Source: Liolophura sinensis
Taxonomy: Eukaryota; Mollusca; Polyplacophora; Chitonida; Chitonidae
Length of the DNA: 64,000 nucleotides
Assembly: GCF_032854445.1 (NCBI RefSeq)
Contig: NC_088302.1
Span: forward strand, 28,049,080 to 28,113,079
Reading direction: 5' to 3'
The position numbers and the translations under genes were made by a program. The notes below the pieces were generated by a model. The model did not search any database and was not told the origin of the DNA. It was given only the letters and a program-made list of their open reading frames with translations. This document shows positions 48,481 to 59,700 of this stretch, in pieces (the first letter of the stretch is position 1; each line of letters starts with the position of its first letter).

Positions 48481-48873
48481 TCACAAACTTTTAAAGACAT
48501 AATTCACAGCTTCTAGTTTGCAATAAATGCTTGTCTTGTTAACATCCTACAATATTACCAGCTGTAGTCATAATTCAATTGCCTCTCCATTCAGGATCAT
48601 TCACACATGGACAGGCTAAACAATAAACACAATGCAAGGTTTAAAAATTTACCATTATTGATGATACATACAGGTTTAATGCCAGATGAGATATATACCT
48701 TCACAATATCTCAGCTACATCAGCACACACAAAATGCAGCATTTCTTCCTCATTTAGGAAGTACTGATAAGCTATGCACATCAAGAGCGGCCGGAGGTTA
48801 ACCAAAACTTTTCATCAGTATACATTTAAAATTACATATTTACTTATTTCAGTTGATAGCATGCATCCAATTG

Positions 48874-50166
48874 TTATAGCTCATCTCTGGTTTCTAAGAT
48901 TTCCGCTTCCTCATCGAAAGCGTCTGGATTCTCATCATACTCCTCCTCAAGATCTTTTTCTATTTCATTTAACAAAGTTTCTAGACGCAACAAAATATCC
49001 CTAGCATTTTCCCATATTTCTTTGTCAGCATCATTAAGCTCCTGTTTTGTTAAGGCGGTGTCTTTGTTTAAATCTAGAAGTTTAAATATCTGGAGAAGCA
49101 AATCTTTATAACCAACCCCAGCGTGCGATTCGTCAGGTTCATCTTGCCCCAGAAACTGCTCCATGAATTTTTTTTCTGTTATCTCAGAATGGATCCCTAT
49201 CATCTGAAGGATATGATCCTTCAATGATTCCTCACTGTTCAGCGCAGCTCCAAAACCAATGTAGTTGACTTTATCCAAGGTCAAATCGTAGTCACATTTT
49301 TGTGGGCATAAGCTTGAGTCTATGTCTGCCGTTTTGTGATGGTCCCACCAAATGTTGACGGCTAGGTTACTGTTGTAAGAGCGTACCTGGTGTATCCAGC
49401 GGTATGGGATGTAGAGACAGTCTCCTGCAGTCATGTTAACATATACAAACTCTACTTCAGCCAGGCCTGGGTACTTTGTGTAATCAACAGCGTCAACATC
49501 AACGTCAGAGTAAGAGCCTTCAGGATGATCCATGTCAACTTTGTCACCATAAAGCAAAGGATCTATCATCACAAATTCCTTATCCCCACGAATGAGACAG
49601 TTTATGTTCTCCACTGCATCTGTGTGAACAACAGATTTCGTACCTCCACTGCTAAACCACATGAGAGCGTCTACCACCGCACCATTAACAACAGACTCGC
49701 ACTGTGCAGGACATGGAAACACCATGTCAGGCCTTAGGGCTCGAGGAACACTGTTGACCATGTACTGATCAGTATCATTGTAGATCTTTACAAACTGTCT
49801 CAGTGTCATAAACGATGTTGGATTTGTGCGATTCTCTTTCTTTCTAGACTCGATCAGAACATCCTCGGCATCGAGTTCCTGAAGGCTGGTGAAATAGTCA
49901 TCTGTCCACTGATGAAAGGCTCTTGACAGTTTAGCTGCGCCTGTCATTTTCAGTGGACGAAGAACAGAAACATAATTGTGAAAAAACTCTTGCGCGGACG
50001 GGAATCCTTCAACCTCGTCCATTAGCTTGCTTGGTCGTCCAGTCCCAAACTTTTGCAAGTGACCTGGCTCCAGGGTCAAATCTTTGGATATTTTTTCACC
50101 ATTTGTGCAGTAAATATACACAGCGAACAACGTTATAACCAGACTGCTGCTGACTTCAAACGACAT
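48874..50166 (-). CDS. Secreted/ER-luminal JmjC-domain protein with EF-hand and C-terminal RDEL
   Basis: Intronless frame of 430 residues. Residues 1-23 look like a signal peptide (hydrophobic SSLVITLFAVYIYC). The JmjC (cupin) core carries the Fe(II) triad His181, Asp183 (SVVHTDAVENINCLI) and His259 (GDCLYIPYRWIHQVRS), typical of 2-oxoglutarate-dependent hydroxylases. An EF-hand-like loop DLNKDTALTKQE lies near residue 360, followed by an acidic helix. The protein ends RDEL, a KDEL-receptor retrieval signal, so it should reside in the ER lumen. N-x-S/T sites and paired cysteines agree. Related small JmjC proteins are protein hydroxylases or demethylases; the ER one in humans is JMJD8. Substrate is unknown. 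Start chosen because the signal peptide begins there; the gene is head-to-head with KHDC4. Confidence 0.9.
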   Translation of the reverse strand: MSFEVSSSLVITLFAVYIYCTNGEKISKDLTLEPGHLQKFGTGRPSKLMDEVEGFPSAQEFFHNYVSVLRPLKMTGAAKLSRAFHQWTDDYFTSLQELDAEDVLIESRKKENRTNPTSFMTLRQFVKIYNDTDQYMVNSVPRALRPDMVFPCPAQCESVVNGAVVDALMWFSSGGTKSVVHTDAVENINCLIRGDKEFVMIDPLLYGDKVDMDHPEGSYSDVDVDAVDYTKYPGLAEVEFVYVNMTAGDCLYIPYRWIHQVRSYNSNLAVNIWWDHHKTADIDSSLCPQKCDYDLTLDKVNYIGFGAALNSEESLKDHILQMIGIHSEITEKKFMEQFLGQDEPDESHAGVGYKDLLLQIFKLLDLNKDTALTKQELNDADKEIWENARDILLRLETLLNEIEKDLEEEYDENPDAFDEEAEILETRDEL

Positions 50167-50787
50167 CCTGATTGCGACAAGGCAATTTCCAAAAATATTT
50201 CGCTAACTATAAAAGCTGTCGTTGTGATAGACTCTAGTGTATGCCAGCTGTCTGCGCTACGCCGGTGTTAGACGCTTATCTTCTACATGTACCTTTCAGA
50301 ACTGGAACAGTAAGTAAGCACTCATCCTTGTTGACGTGTCAACTATAACCTCTTTGATAGTGTTGGATGTTTATTTGTAAAAAAGGACATCCTGCTAGTC
50401 TCCCATTTTGCACAAGCCAACTGGAGAACGACTTGAAATACAACCCTCCATGACCTAACAACCCTATGTAGTTCCTTCTTCCGGGTTAATATGGACTCGT
50501 CTAAGGTAGTGGGGGTGCAAGAAGCTCCGATTTACTACTCGTGTGACAGGCAAACCACAGTGGATAAAAAATCCGTCACTAACCTTCCAGGTATAGGGTG
50601 AATATTTGATTTCTTAGTGTTTAGAACATTGTCGATTTGAAGTGCGTATTCTTTTATAGCAATTCCGGCCCGCGAATACCCCCACCACAGAACATGTGCT
50701 TCTGCCGTAAATCGACAGAATTCAATGAGATGATGTCGCAAACGGGTCCAATATCAGAATGTGACGTCATGACGGTCGTGCTAAGAT
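50167..50787. promoter_or_regulatory. Divergent promoter region between the JmjC gene and KHDC4
   Basis: The start codons of the two genes are 621 bp apart and point away from each other, so both promoters must lie here or overlap it. No TATA box is evident in either direction; the region is less AT-rich than its flanks near both ends. A full CRE palindrome is close to the KHDC4 start. Confidence 0.6.
50762..50769. promoter_or_regulatory. CRE palindrome TGACGTCA upstream of KHDC4
   Basis: Perfect 8-bp CREB/ATF site 18 bp upstream of the predicted KHDC4 ATG (50788). In animal promoters such sites usually sit within 200 bp of the transcription start, so the 5' UTR may be very short or the site lies in it. 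Confidence 0.6.
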
Positions 50788-53700
50788 ATGGCTGAAACAA
50801 TAGACAGGTAGGTTTGAGACAAGTTTGTTCGAATTATGACAACTCGGGTCTATATTTTGAATAAAAAAGGTGTATATTAAGTCGTTGTTAGTGATGGCCT
50901 CTGGGTTCCTACCAAATAAAGGCACAGCGACCGCATAACACTTAAAACTGATAAATAATGCACGCCGACAACAACAACAACATTTTGTTCCGCAATTTTT
51001 GACCGAGTTCTGAATGAGAAAGCAGTCATTGCAGACTGGGGTCACCTAGATAGTTACTGCGGGAAACCTTGGATGTTGTAAAGGCTAGGTTGCTGTCACG
51101 TGGTATAGTTTAGTCTTCATGAAGAATCTCCTTTTCGCAATGAACGACTAACAAATGCATCAACTTCGTCTTTACTACTCCTATACATTCATTAATGTGC
51201 AGAAAGAACAGATTGTAGCAGCATTAGACACTGTGCACCATTAGACACTGTGCACCATCAACACTTTCTGATGTTCTGCCAGCATGATTGAGGGCACAGA
51301 CTCTTCATTAGACACTGTGCACCATTAGACACTGTGCACCATCAACACTTTCTGATGTTCTGCCAGCATGATTGAGGGCACAGACTCTTCATTAGACACT
51401 GTGCACCATTAGACACTGTGCACCATCAACATTTTCTGATGTTCTTCCAGCATGATTGAGGGCACAGACCCTTCCATGTTAAAACTGTCAGTTTTTTCAA
51501 AGAATCCATCACGTAGTGGTATTTAAGTTGTACATAATTCAAATAAAAAGCGCTGTTTGATGATTTGACTCACTTGAAACATATAGAACTGGCTAATAAT
51601 GCAGTGCATGTGAGAATGGTGAAGCAAAGAGTTTGGGTCTACCATACACTTACTGGGTGAATGAGTGATTGCTTGGGATTTAACAGACACTAACAGTTGA
51701 CCCTGGATCTGCAATGTGAATAACACCAACATAACATTAGAGAGTGCTTGATGTTGCAGAATGTCCAAGCAGAATGCCGAACCTGGATACTGTACGTGCA
51801 TCTTTTACTGTCTTGGTGTATTGTAATGACATGAATGAGGTCGATGTAGATGCTGGCTCTTCCATCGCAAATCACTGAGACCATCAGCAAAGTTTCTCTG
51901 TTTCCTTCCTGGATTTTTAATTGTGATGAATAGGGCGTGCCTACATTGCCCAGCATAGCTGCATGGCCCATTTGGGAATACCACTCAGTGCAGGCTGTAA
52001 TTTACTGCTCTAGTAGTTGGGTTATCCAAAAGTCTCACCATGATACCTAGTAGGCTGTCTTTCTTGACATACACATTTTCAACTCTACCACAAAGCATCA
52101 TTCTGACAACATTTGGGCAAGTTACATCATGCGTGACATACATTGATAGAAATTAAAAGTAAAGCCAGCAGGAGAATTGTCCAGTTGATCACTAAAAGTT
52201 GCCGAACATTTTTGCAACTCACAGGACAAAATTTCTCCACACTGAGCTGTTGTCCAATATATGAATAAATGCTCTGTGTACTTTAGTTTTGACATGGTAC
52301 AGTTTTAATAACTGACAGGGGGTTATTTGCGGTCAACATAATTTTTACATGAAGTGCAATTCATTGCTTCTAACCTTCCTTAAAATGTCGTGTTGTTGCA
52401 GACGTTGTTTTGAAATAGCTTCATTGCTTGGGTTGGTTATTGGTCCATCAGGCGATTGCTTGGTAAACTGGAATTTAAATAGGCGGGTTGTTTTGAGCGA
52501 TCAATATTTTTGGTTTGGCTGCCAACAGTTACAATATTCCTAGAGTTGCACTCCGTCTCTGTGAACTTCTCGTCACGATATGCAGCCTTGGCAGGTTGTA
52601 TCGATTTGCTCAGTGAAAAACTATGGGAACAGGGTAATTTTGATATCAAGGGAATTTTCATACAGGAAGTTTGTTAAATTTTATGGAAACACGATTTTCC
52701 GATGAAATGATGTTTTTAAGTGGTTTGTTGTTTTCTGATGAATAAAAGGCCTTGCTATGAATCCACTCCAAGGCCAGTTTGGGAAATCGATGAAAGTAGC
52801 AAAATTTAATGTATGCGCAAATTTTCATTGCCAAACATTCAACCAGACACTTGTCCGTGCTGCCTATATGTTTTGATGGACAAGACCATTTGTTTGCTGG
52901 ACATGTCCGACAAGTCAATGGTAATTTCAAACCATGACATAGTTGGTCAGAGTAAAAATGACAGCCAATTAAGCTGTGTGCAAGACTTTTGGATCAACAA
53001 ACAGCACAACTACTTGAATGACAAGTCACCGCCTGTACTCAGGACTAAGCAGAGCAGGTATGTTGAGCAATATCTGCACAATGGATTTATCAGGAGTAAA
53101 CGTTCTATCGTTTCTTTTTGGCTTGGTGTTTTACATCATGCTCAATACTATTTCATAGAGGAAGCAGATAGACTTGGCTAATGGGTTCTCGCTGATTTTC
53201 GGGGGAAGAGGCAGCATCTTAAATGGTCGCAGTCCAATAGAGCACATCATTATGCATTCACAGTATCTAGCTGAATCTGATTTTTGCACGTCACATAATT
53301 TTCATCTAGAACCGAACTTTTCATATCAGTGTGCTGTGGAAACAATCTCAAAGACAATCGATTCAGAATCGTCATATCTAAAGGTTGCCTTGGGAACTCC
53401 ATATCTGTTGTTTTGTCGTAACTTTTTTTTTTATGACAATATTATCCCCCGTCAGCAAATCTAAACGACTTGTTGTGGAAGGAAAAGAAAATGAAAGGCT
53501 TTCCCATCAATTGTTTGCACCTTGTCTTTCCTGGCCGAACAAGGGTATGTGGATTGTAGATTTTCAGAGGACACATAGACATTTCTTTGAACTGTTGACG
53601 GCGCTAGTCAAAGCAGAACAATAGGATAATTTGAAATTTGAGTGAATGACCCATGCTAATAATAGAATGTCAAAAATTTGACTAACTGAGACAGACAGAC

Positions 53701-56700
53701 TCCTAGAGCTGAATATGCACAAGATGATTATGGGTAAATATGTGAAACTTTTGAATTATAAGGCGGAATTCAGGTTGTGACTTTCAGAAAATGTTAATCA
53801 TGTGCGTTTATGAATGTTGAGTTATTTATTTCTGATTCTTCTGACAGGACCAGAGCAACAAAATGGGAAGATCCTCAAAATCATCTGTCTAAAAGTAGTC
53901 TAGAAGCAGCTGCCGAAGCAGCTGCCAGAGTGAATGCAATGCTAATAGCTAAAGGCAAGCTAAGACCCTCAAGAATTTCACAGCAACAGGCTTCCAGAGT
54001 AAAGGTAATACACATACCTGCCATGTTAAATACATGTGCACTAGATAATTGATTTTGGTGTTAGCATGGTCCTGCATTTTGTGTTAGTGTCATCTTGAGA
54101 TTCAGTGTATACCAGTTTAAAGACTTCCATGGTACACAGGTGGTTGGCAGCTACCAGCTATATGCAGACTGCAGCAGTCTGCAATGACTGAGGAGGTGAC
54201 AAAGAAATTGATTCACAGTTGATTTTATTTTAAACCATAAGCTAAACATTTCAGTGTATAGAAAAGTGGAACGCAGTGATAAATTCGCAAAAATGCCTAT
54301 AAACAATGATGTATGCCCTAAAGTTTATGTGTTATACATGTATGTAAATTTTCCTTTTTCCTGCTACCTTGTAGTCTATTTATGATCTTGAATATAAAAA
54401 TATGACCGTACATGTGTCTATGTGAAAGCTATTGTTAACAGTTGTCATGGTTTTGCTCATGTGTGTTTTTTACAGTGTGGTATTTCAGTTCCTGCTAACC
54501 CGATGGTGGCTGAGGTAGAAATAAATGACGTGCCAATAGGCTGCAGGAATCTGCTGACAAGAGGATCCACACAGGATGAGGTTAGCACAGATCTGAACCA
54601 CCAGTCATAACATTTGTTAGACGTGTATACATTTAAATCTATAATGACACGCTGATCATCTTATGTGATTCACCATAGGATTGATTGTATACAAAGCTAC
54701 ACTCAAAATTGTTTTATTTATATTAGGTACTATGGCAGCCAATGGGATTCATCATAGAAAGACTGAAAATCCTGAGTACTGTCACTAGCTTAAGTAGCAA
54801 CACAGAAATAACCTAGAAAGGCTGTACCAGTTATTCTTCAGTTTTAAGTTTTGTTCTTCACTTTGCCTCTTAACTCAGATATGGATAATATAACACAATT
54901 TTTCTGTTTCATTCAGCTTTAATTATAGTGAGTTTCTTGGTGGATGGCCTAAAACATTCTAAGAGTTCTGTTGATCTTAGAAAGGTGTTTTGAGGATTGT
55001 TTGAAATGTAGGGTGATATCCCAGTGGAAAAAATGTAATTTTCTGCTCTGAAAATTGTATTGTATGACCTTAAATTGCCATTAATTTAAAAATTCAATTT
55101 TTGAAAAGGAATTTTAGGTCTTTTGCTATGCATAAATAGATGCCTCTACCAACAAAAAGTACCTGTACAATATCCTTATTTACAAACTGTTTCTCACATA
55201 CAAATAAACATAGCTAACTTACCTGTAGTTTCAAACATAATTCACTGGTACAGTATGTATGGAAACAATCCATATTAACACAGGTACACTTCATTGTTTG
55301 CCTGAGTTTGGTATTAAGTTTACTTGTGTTGATTAACTGATACTGGCCCCAAAAGCACAGTTGGTAGAGCATCCCCTTCGGGAGCGGTAGATCCAGGGTC
55401 AACCCTGGGTCTGATCACACCTAAGACCTTAAAAAAGACTAAGTTGTAGCTTCCTCGCTTGGCATTCAGCGTTAAGGGGATAGTACAATGACTGGTTGAC
55501 GGGTAACAGTGTAATGACATAGGCGGGGTGGCTTACTTGCCTTTGATAAGTTGTCTCAGTGAAGCAGCATGAGATAAAAGAGTGATGGAAATCTGTCCTG
55601 CAACAAGGAGGCACATTACATACACTCTAAGAACTCCTTCGTCTTCATATGACTGAAAAATTGTTAAGTACGACATTAAAACCCGAATCACTCACTTACT
55701 CACTCTTTCCGCTTCCCTGTCAGATATCCAAGGCAAGTGGAGCTGCAGTATCTACAAGAGGAAGGTACATGACAGCAGAAGACCGTATGAGGAATACCGG
55801 GTATGTAAGCAAGTTCAGAGATAAGATAAGATATAAGTATTGTTTTCAAGCAATGGAATGACATCATTATTAATTAGATGCCACAGTGTTAAAAACTGGA
55901 ACTGAAATGCGCATAATTGTCAAAAGGGATTAGGTGTTGAGGAAATGAACTGCCCCCTCATAATAGGAAAGGCTTATAGAAGTGGAAATAAATACTGTAG
56001 CATTGTTTCAGATAACAAACATACAGTCATAGTAATTGTCATGGACGCACCCTATTACATTTGTGGTCTGTGCCGTGCATTATAAACTTTTCTGTTGTTG
56101 TTGAATTTGAGAAGGGAAGTCAAACTGTAAAGCCACTCGTGACTTCAAACAATTGCCATCACCTTGCTTATGGTGGTTACTGAACTGTAGAAATTGCCAC
56201 TGATAAGTATTTTGTAGAATGATTGAGTATGGCTTAATGACACTCTGGCAATATTTCACCAATTTGGTGGCAATAGTTAGTGGAAAGTCACTGAACAACA
56301 TATTGAAGAGTGTAATAATTGTTTGTTTCTGTCTGATTCAAATTTACACATGCCGTTTTTATGAATGGTGAATTGCAGTCCAGGTCCTGCTTGCACAGTG
56401 GCATTGTCGCATGTGTCATGTATTGCAAATCTTTGACTTTATTTGACTTTACAATTGATTGTATAAAATAAGTTACGCTGCTTACACAATGGTGTTATGA
56501 GGTGACACAGTGACTTTTCAGAGTTATGATCACAATTGTAGGCCAATTTGACTCATACATAATGGGGCCTGCATATATGGAGAATGATACCAGTCATTAG
56601 CTTTTCTTGCCTTCATTTCCAGAAGAGTTCTGCATCATAAAAATTCAGCACATAAGAACAACAATATGTGGAAAAATTCTCCTGACATCTTTTTGAGACA

Positions 56701-59700
56701 ATTAGATTGCACAGCAACCCAAGTCGAAAATTATTAACTAGCATCTACATGTACCTAACTCAGTTTTAGGGCGACTGTAAACATTTACAACAGGGTTAAC
56801 TCGATTGTAATTTCTGATTTGAAAGTTATAACTATCATACCTTATAGTATCTTGATGAAGGAGTGTTAGTTGTAAGCTAAGGCTATAATCATCATCTTGC
56901 TGATTTACAATTATCTTATGCTTATGATCCCATTGTGCAAGCGACCCCAGGGGAGCAGCAAGATGCTCATTGGTAAACTTTTGCAAACTTCTGACACACA
57001 ATGTGTGGGCTCAGTCCGGCGCATGGGAATTTTTACATTTGTGTTCTGTCATTTTTTTTACATTAGTCTTCTGTCATGTTTCATGGGTTCTTGATGATAG
57101 TAAGCGGTCAACAGTGCTCATGGGTTTTTTTAGTGTAGTATGTAACAGGCAAGTCAGGAACTGATGACAGGTTTTCCTTTTCGCCAGTCACAAACTGGCA
57201 TTTGTTTGTATGACTTACATGTAGTAAAAATTGGTCAGTTATCAATACTTGAGAGCAATGAAAAATGGACATGATGATTCTTCATAAATGAGCCTAGACA
57301 TGTTACAGTGGAAAATACCACTCCTGAAGTATGTTATGTTATTTATTAATATTATATTATTTATGTATTTGTTTATTATGATATTTATTATATGTTATGT
57401 AAGAGAATGTAGGCATTCAGAAACTAGAAGTTGTGTGGTTGATTTGTTGACAGCTGCTGGCTGGAGGCATAGTACATCTACCATAAAGATTTCATGGTTT
57501 TCTTACATCATTTGAAATTTAGTCAAATCTTAGATATGACAATTTATCTATTTGCATATTAACAATGAGATTGATAAAAATTTTGATAAAACAAGTTTAA
57601 AGATAAACCATCAGCATATAGGTCGTTTTGCAAATTAAATGGTCATTGTGAGTTCATCAAGCAGTGCATCAGTTTCAGGAGATCACTGCTAGTATCGTTT
57701 TTTTGTTGAAGTAGAAAAATGTAGAGTTCAAGAGTTTTCTCTGTTGATTTAGTCCAGCATGCATGTTTAATATAAACATGCAGTGTGTTATATCCATGTT
57801 GTATAAGACAGCTCTTTGATTGGCTTGGTCTATTATTGATAAAGGCATTTCCCAAGACTCACTCCTTTCAGGTTACTCTGATGTCATGATATCTGTTTTA
57901 CAGTTCTGGTTTTCTGTTATGTTTTAGGGAGCGGCCATTATATTTGTATGTGCAGGGTCCAACTCAAGACAGTGTGGATTGTAAGTATTTGCCTTAGTGT
58001 AGTGACAACAGGTAATGCTGGGAAGGAAAATAAAGAGTTGAAAGCTAAGATGATAAAAGCATGTGTAAGAAAAACCATGAAGTTTTATTTATTCATTTAT
58101 TTGATTGGTGTTTATGCTGTACACAAAAATATTTTTTCCCCTTGTGTGACAGCGGCCAGCATTATGGTGGAAGAAAACCGGAAGTTTTATTTAGCACTTC
58201 TTGTGCACTACATTTGTCACTTTTGCTCTAAACAACTGTTGACTTGAGGGTAAAAGTATATTGTTTGTTTGTGGGTAAATACAGCTGTATGGTCTATCTG
58301 GAAAACAAGAATAACATCAATGCCTGAATCTCACATATTTGTCCGTTTATTAATGTTGATGTTTACAGTCCAAAACAGTTGAATGTGATAAGTGAGATAA
58401 GCACTATCAAATTTTATATCTTGGAAATTTGTGGGAGCAGCTGTTGTATCCGTTGGTCATTACTGATGAGCATGTACTTTCTACTCCTCCTTTCTGACAA
58501 ACGCTCAAATACTCAAAACAAGAACCAGCCGACTGGAGCTGTCGTTAGATTGAAAGTTGATGTAATAAGATTGACCAAAAATGGGACCTCAGCTGAGATC
58601 TGGCTGTCTGTATATGACTCTTGAGTGCTTTGAAAACTCATTCTGATTCTGGCCGTACGAAGACAGTGTTTCATGGTGCATGCATGCATATTTCTCTAGC
58701 ATTCAGTATGTCCTCAGAATTGGGTATTTTTTTGGAACTATTGCAAAATACTTTGTTACCCTTGTAGTGGCAGTGAAGCGAATCAATGACATCATAACGA
58801 ATGGGATGAAACCTCGTAACACCCGATTCTCACCAGCGATTCCTCCTCCGGGTGTGCCTGGGCCCCGCCCACCAATGTTAAACCAGCCTCCCCCACTCAT
58901 GTCAATTAATGCTCAACCTACTGGGGTAAGTCCACTGGATTTTGTCACACTTGTTAAATGGAATGTATTGTTTGTTGGAGAGTGATCATTTTAGAAGTGT
59001 GAACAACTCCTGTATGTTATATGAAGTATGAATTGTTAACAGCGTAAACTATATAAGGTAAATTTTTGGTTGAATGGTAGAAAAAGTTTTTGTATAGAAA
59101 TACAATCAGTATCTTTAGTCTGGATCTTCATCTTGTTTCTTCAGTTAAACATTGTCATGTAAGTAGACTCACATATTACTGAATTCAAGTTTTAGACACT
59201 GACAAACCAAATCGTTGCACAGATAATAACTTCTGTTTAATATGTGTTTTTCTGTTTTAGCTGGCCTACGTCCAGGAAAAGTTGTTCATTGGACTAGAAC
59301 ACGCTCCTCCAAATTTTGATGTTAAAAACAAATTACTAGGACATGGGGTAGGTGGTATGTGGATGTGATACACAAAGTGTTGGTTTAATCCCATCCTTAG
59401 ACATTTTTGAGATCCCACTGCCTCCACTATGCCCAAGGCAGTTGACATTGCTGTTGGAAGACATCCACCAATGTGGTATGCATATTAAGCTTGATCGATA
59501 GTGAAAGTTTGTGTGTCACATGTATGAATCCCAAATTATATCTAAAGCCACAATAATCTTGGCTTGACCTTATTTAGCTCTCAGCATAAGAAGAATAGGC
59601 CAAGTGTTTGGTTGGCCTGGTATCAGTATAATGTGGTTGCGCAGTTTATTGTGGCTGGTGTCTTTACCATGGCCTTGCAGTCAGGCAGCACAAGAAAGAC

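Larger units (their letters stand above)
40016..48873. other. Gene-poor intergenic stretch
   Basis: Between the amine oxidase start and the 3' end of the JmjC gene I find SINE fragments, the 116-bp duplication, two tandem arrays, a T-tract at about 46206-46236 and microsatellites, but no frame with family resemblance or credible exon chain. Frames of up to 138 codons here look like chance. Non-coding RNAs or lineage-specific exons cannot be excluded. Confidence 0.6.

Noticed and set aside
50491-50507. Alternative KHDC4 first exon starting at ATGGACTCG near 50492
   Set aside because: Its donor leaves phase 0, which puts exon 2 in a frame with an early stop; the 50788 ATG gives phase 2 and the conserved TKW region.
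54476-54500. Shorter KHDC4 exon 3 using the internal TTTCAG acceptor
   Set aside because: It would enter in a phase incompatible with exon 2; the TTTTTTACAG acceptor keeps the frame.
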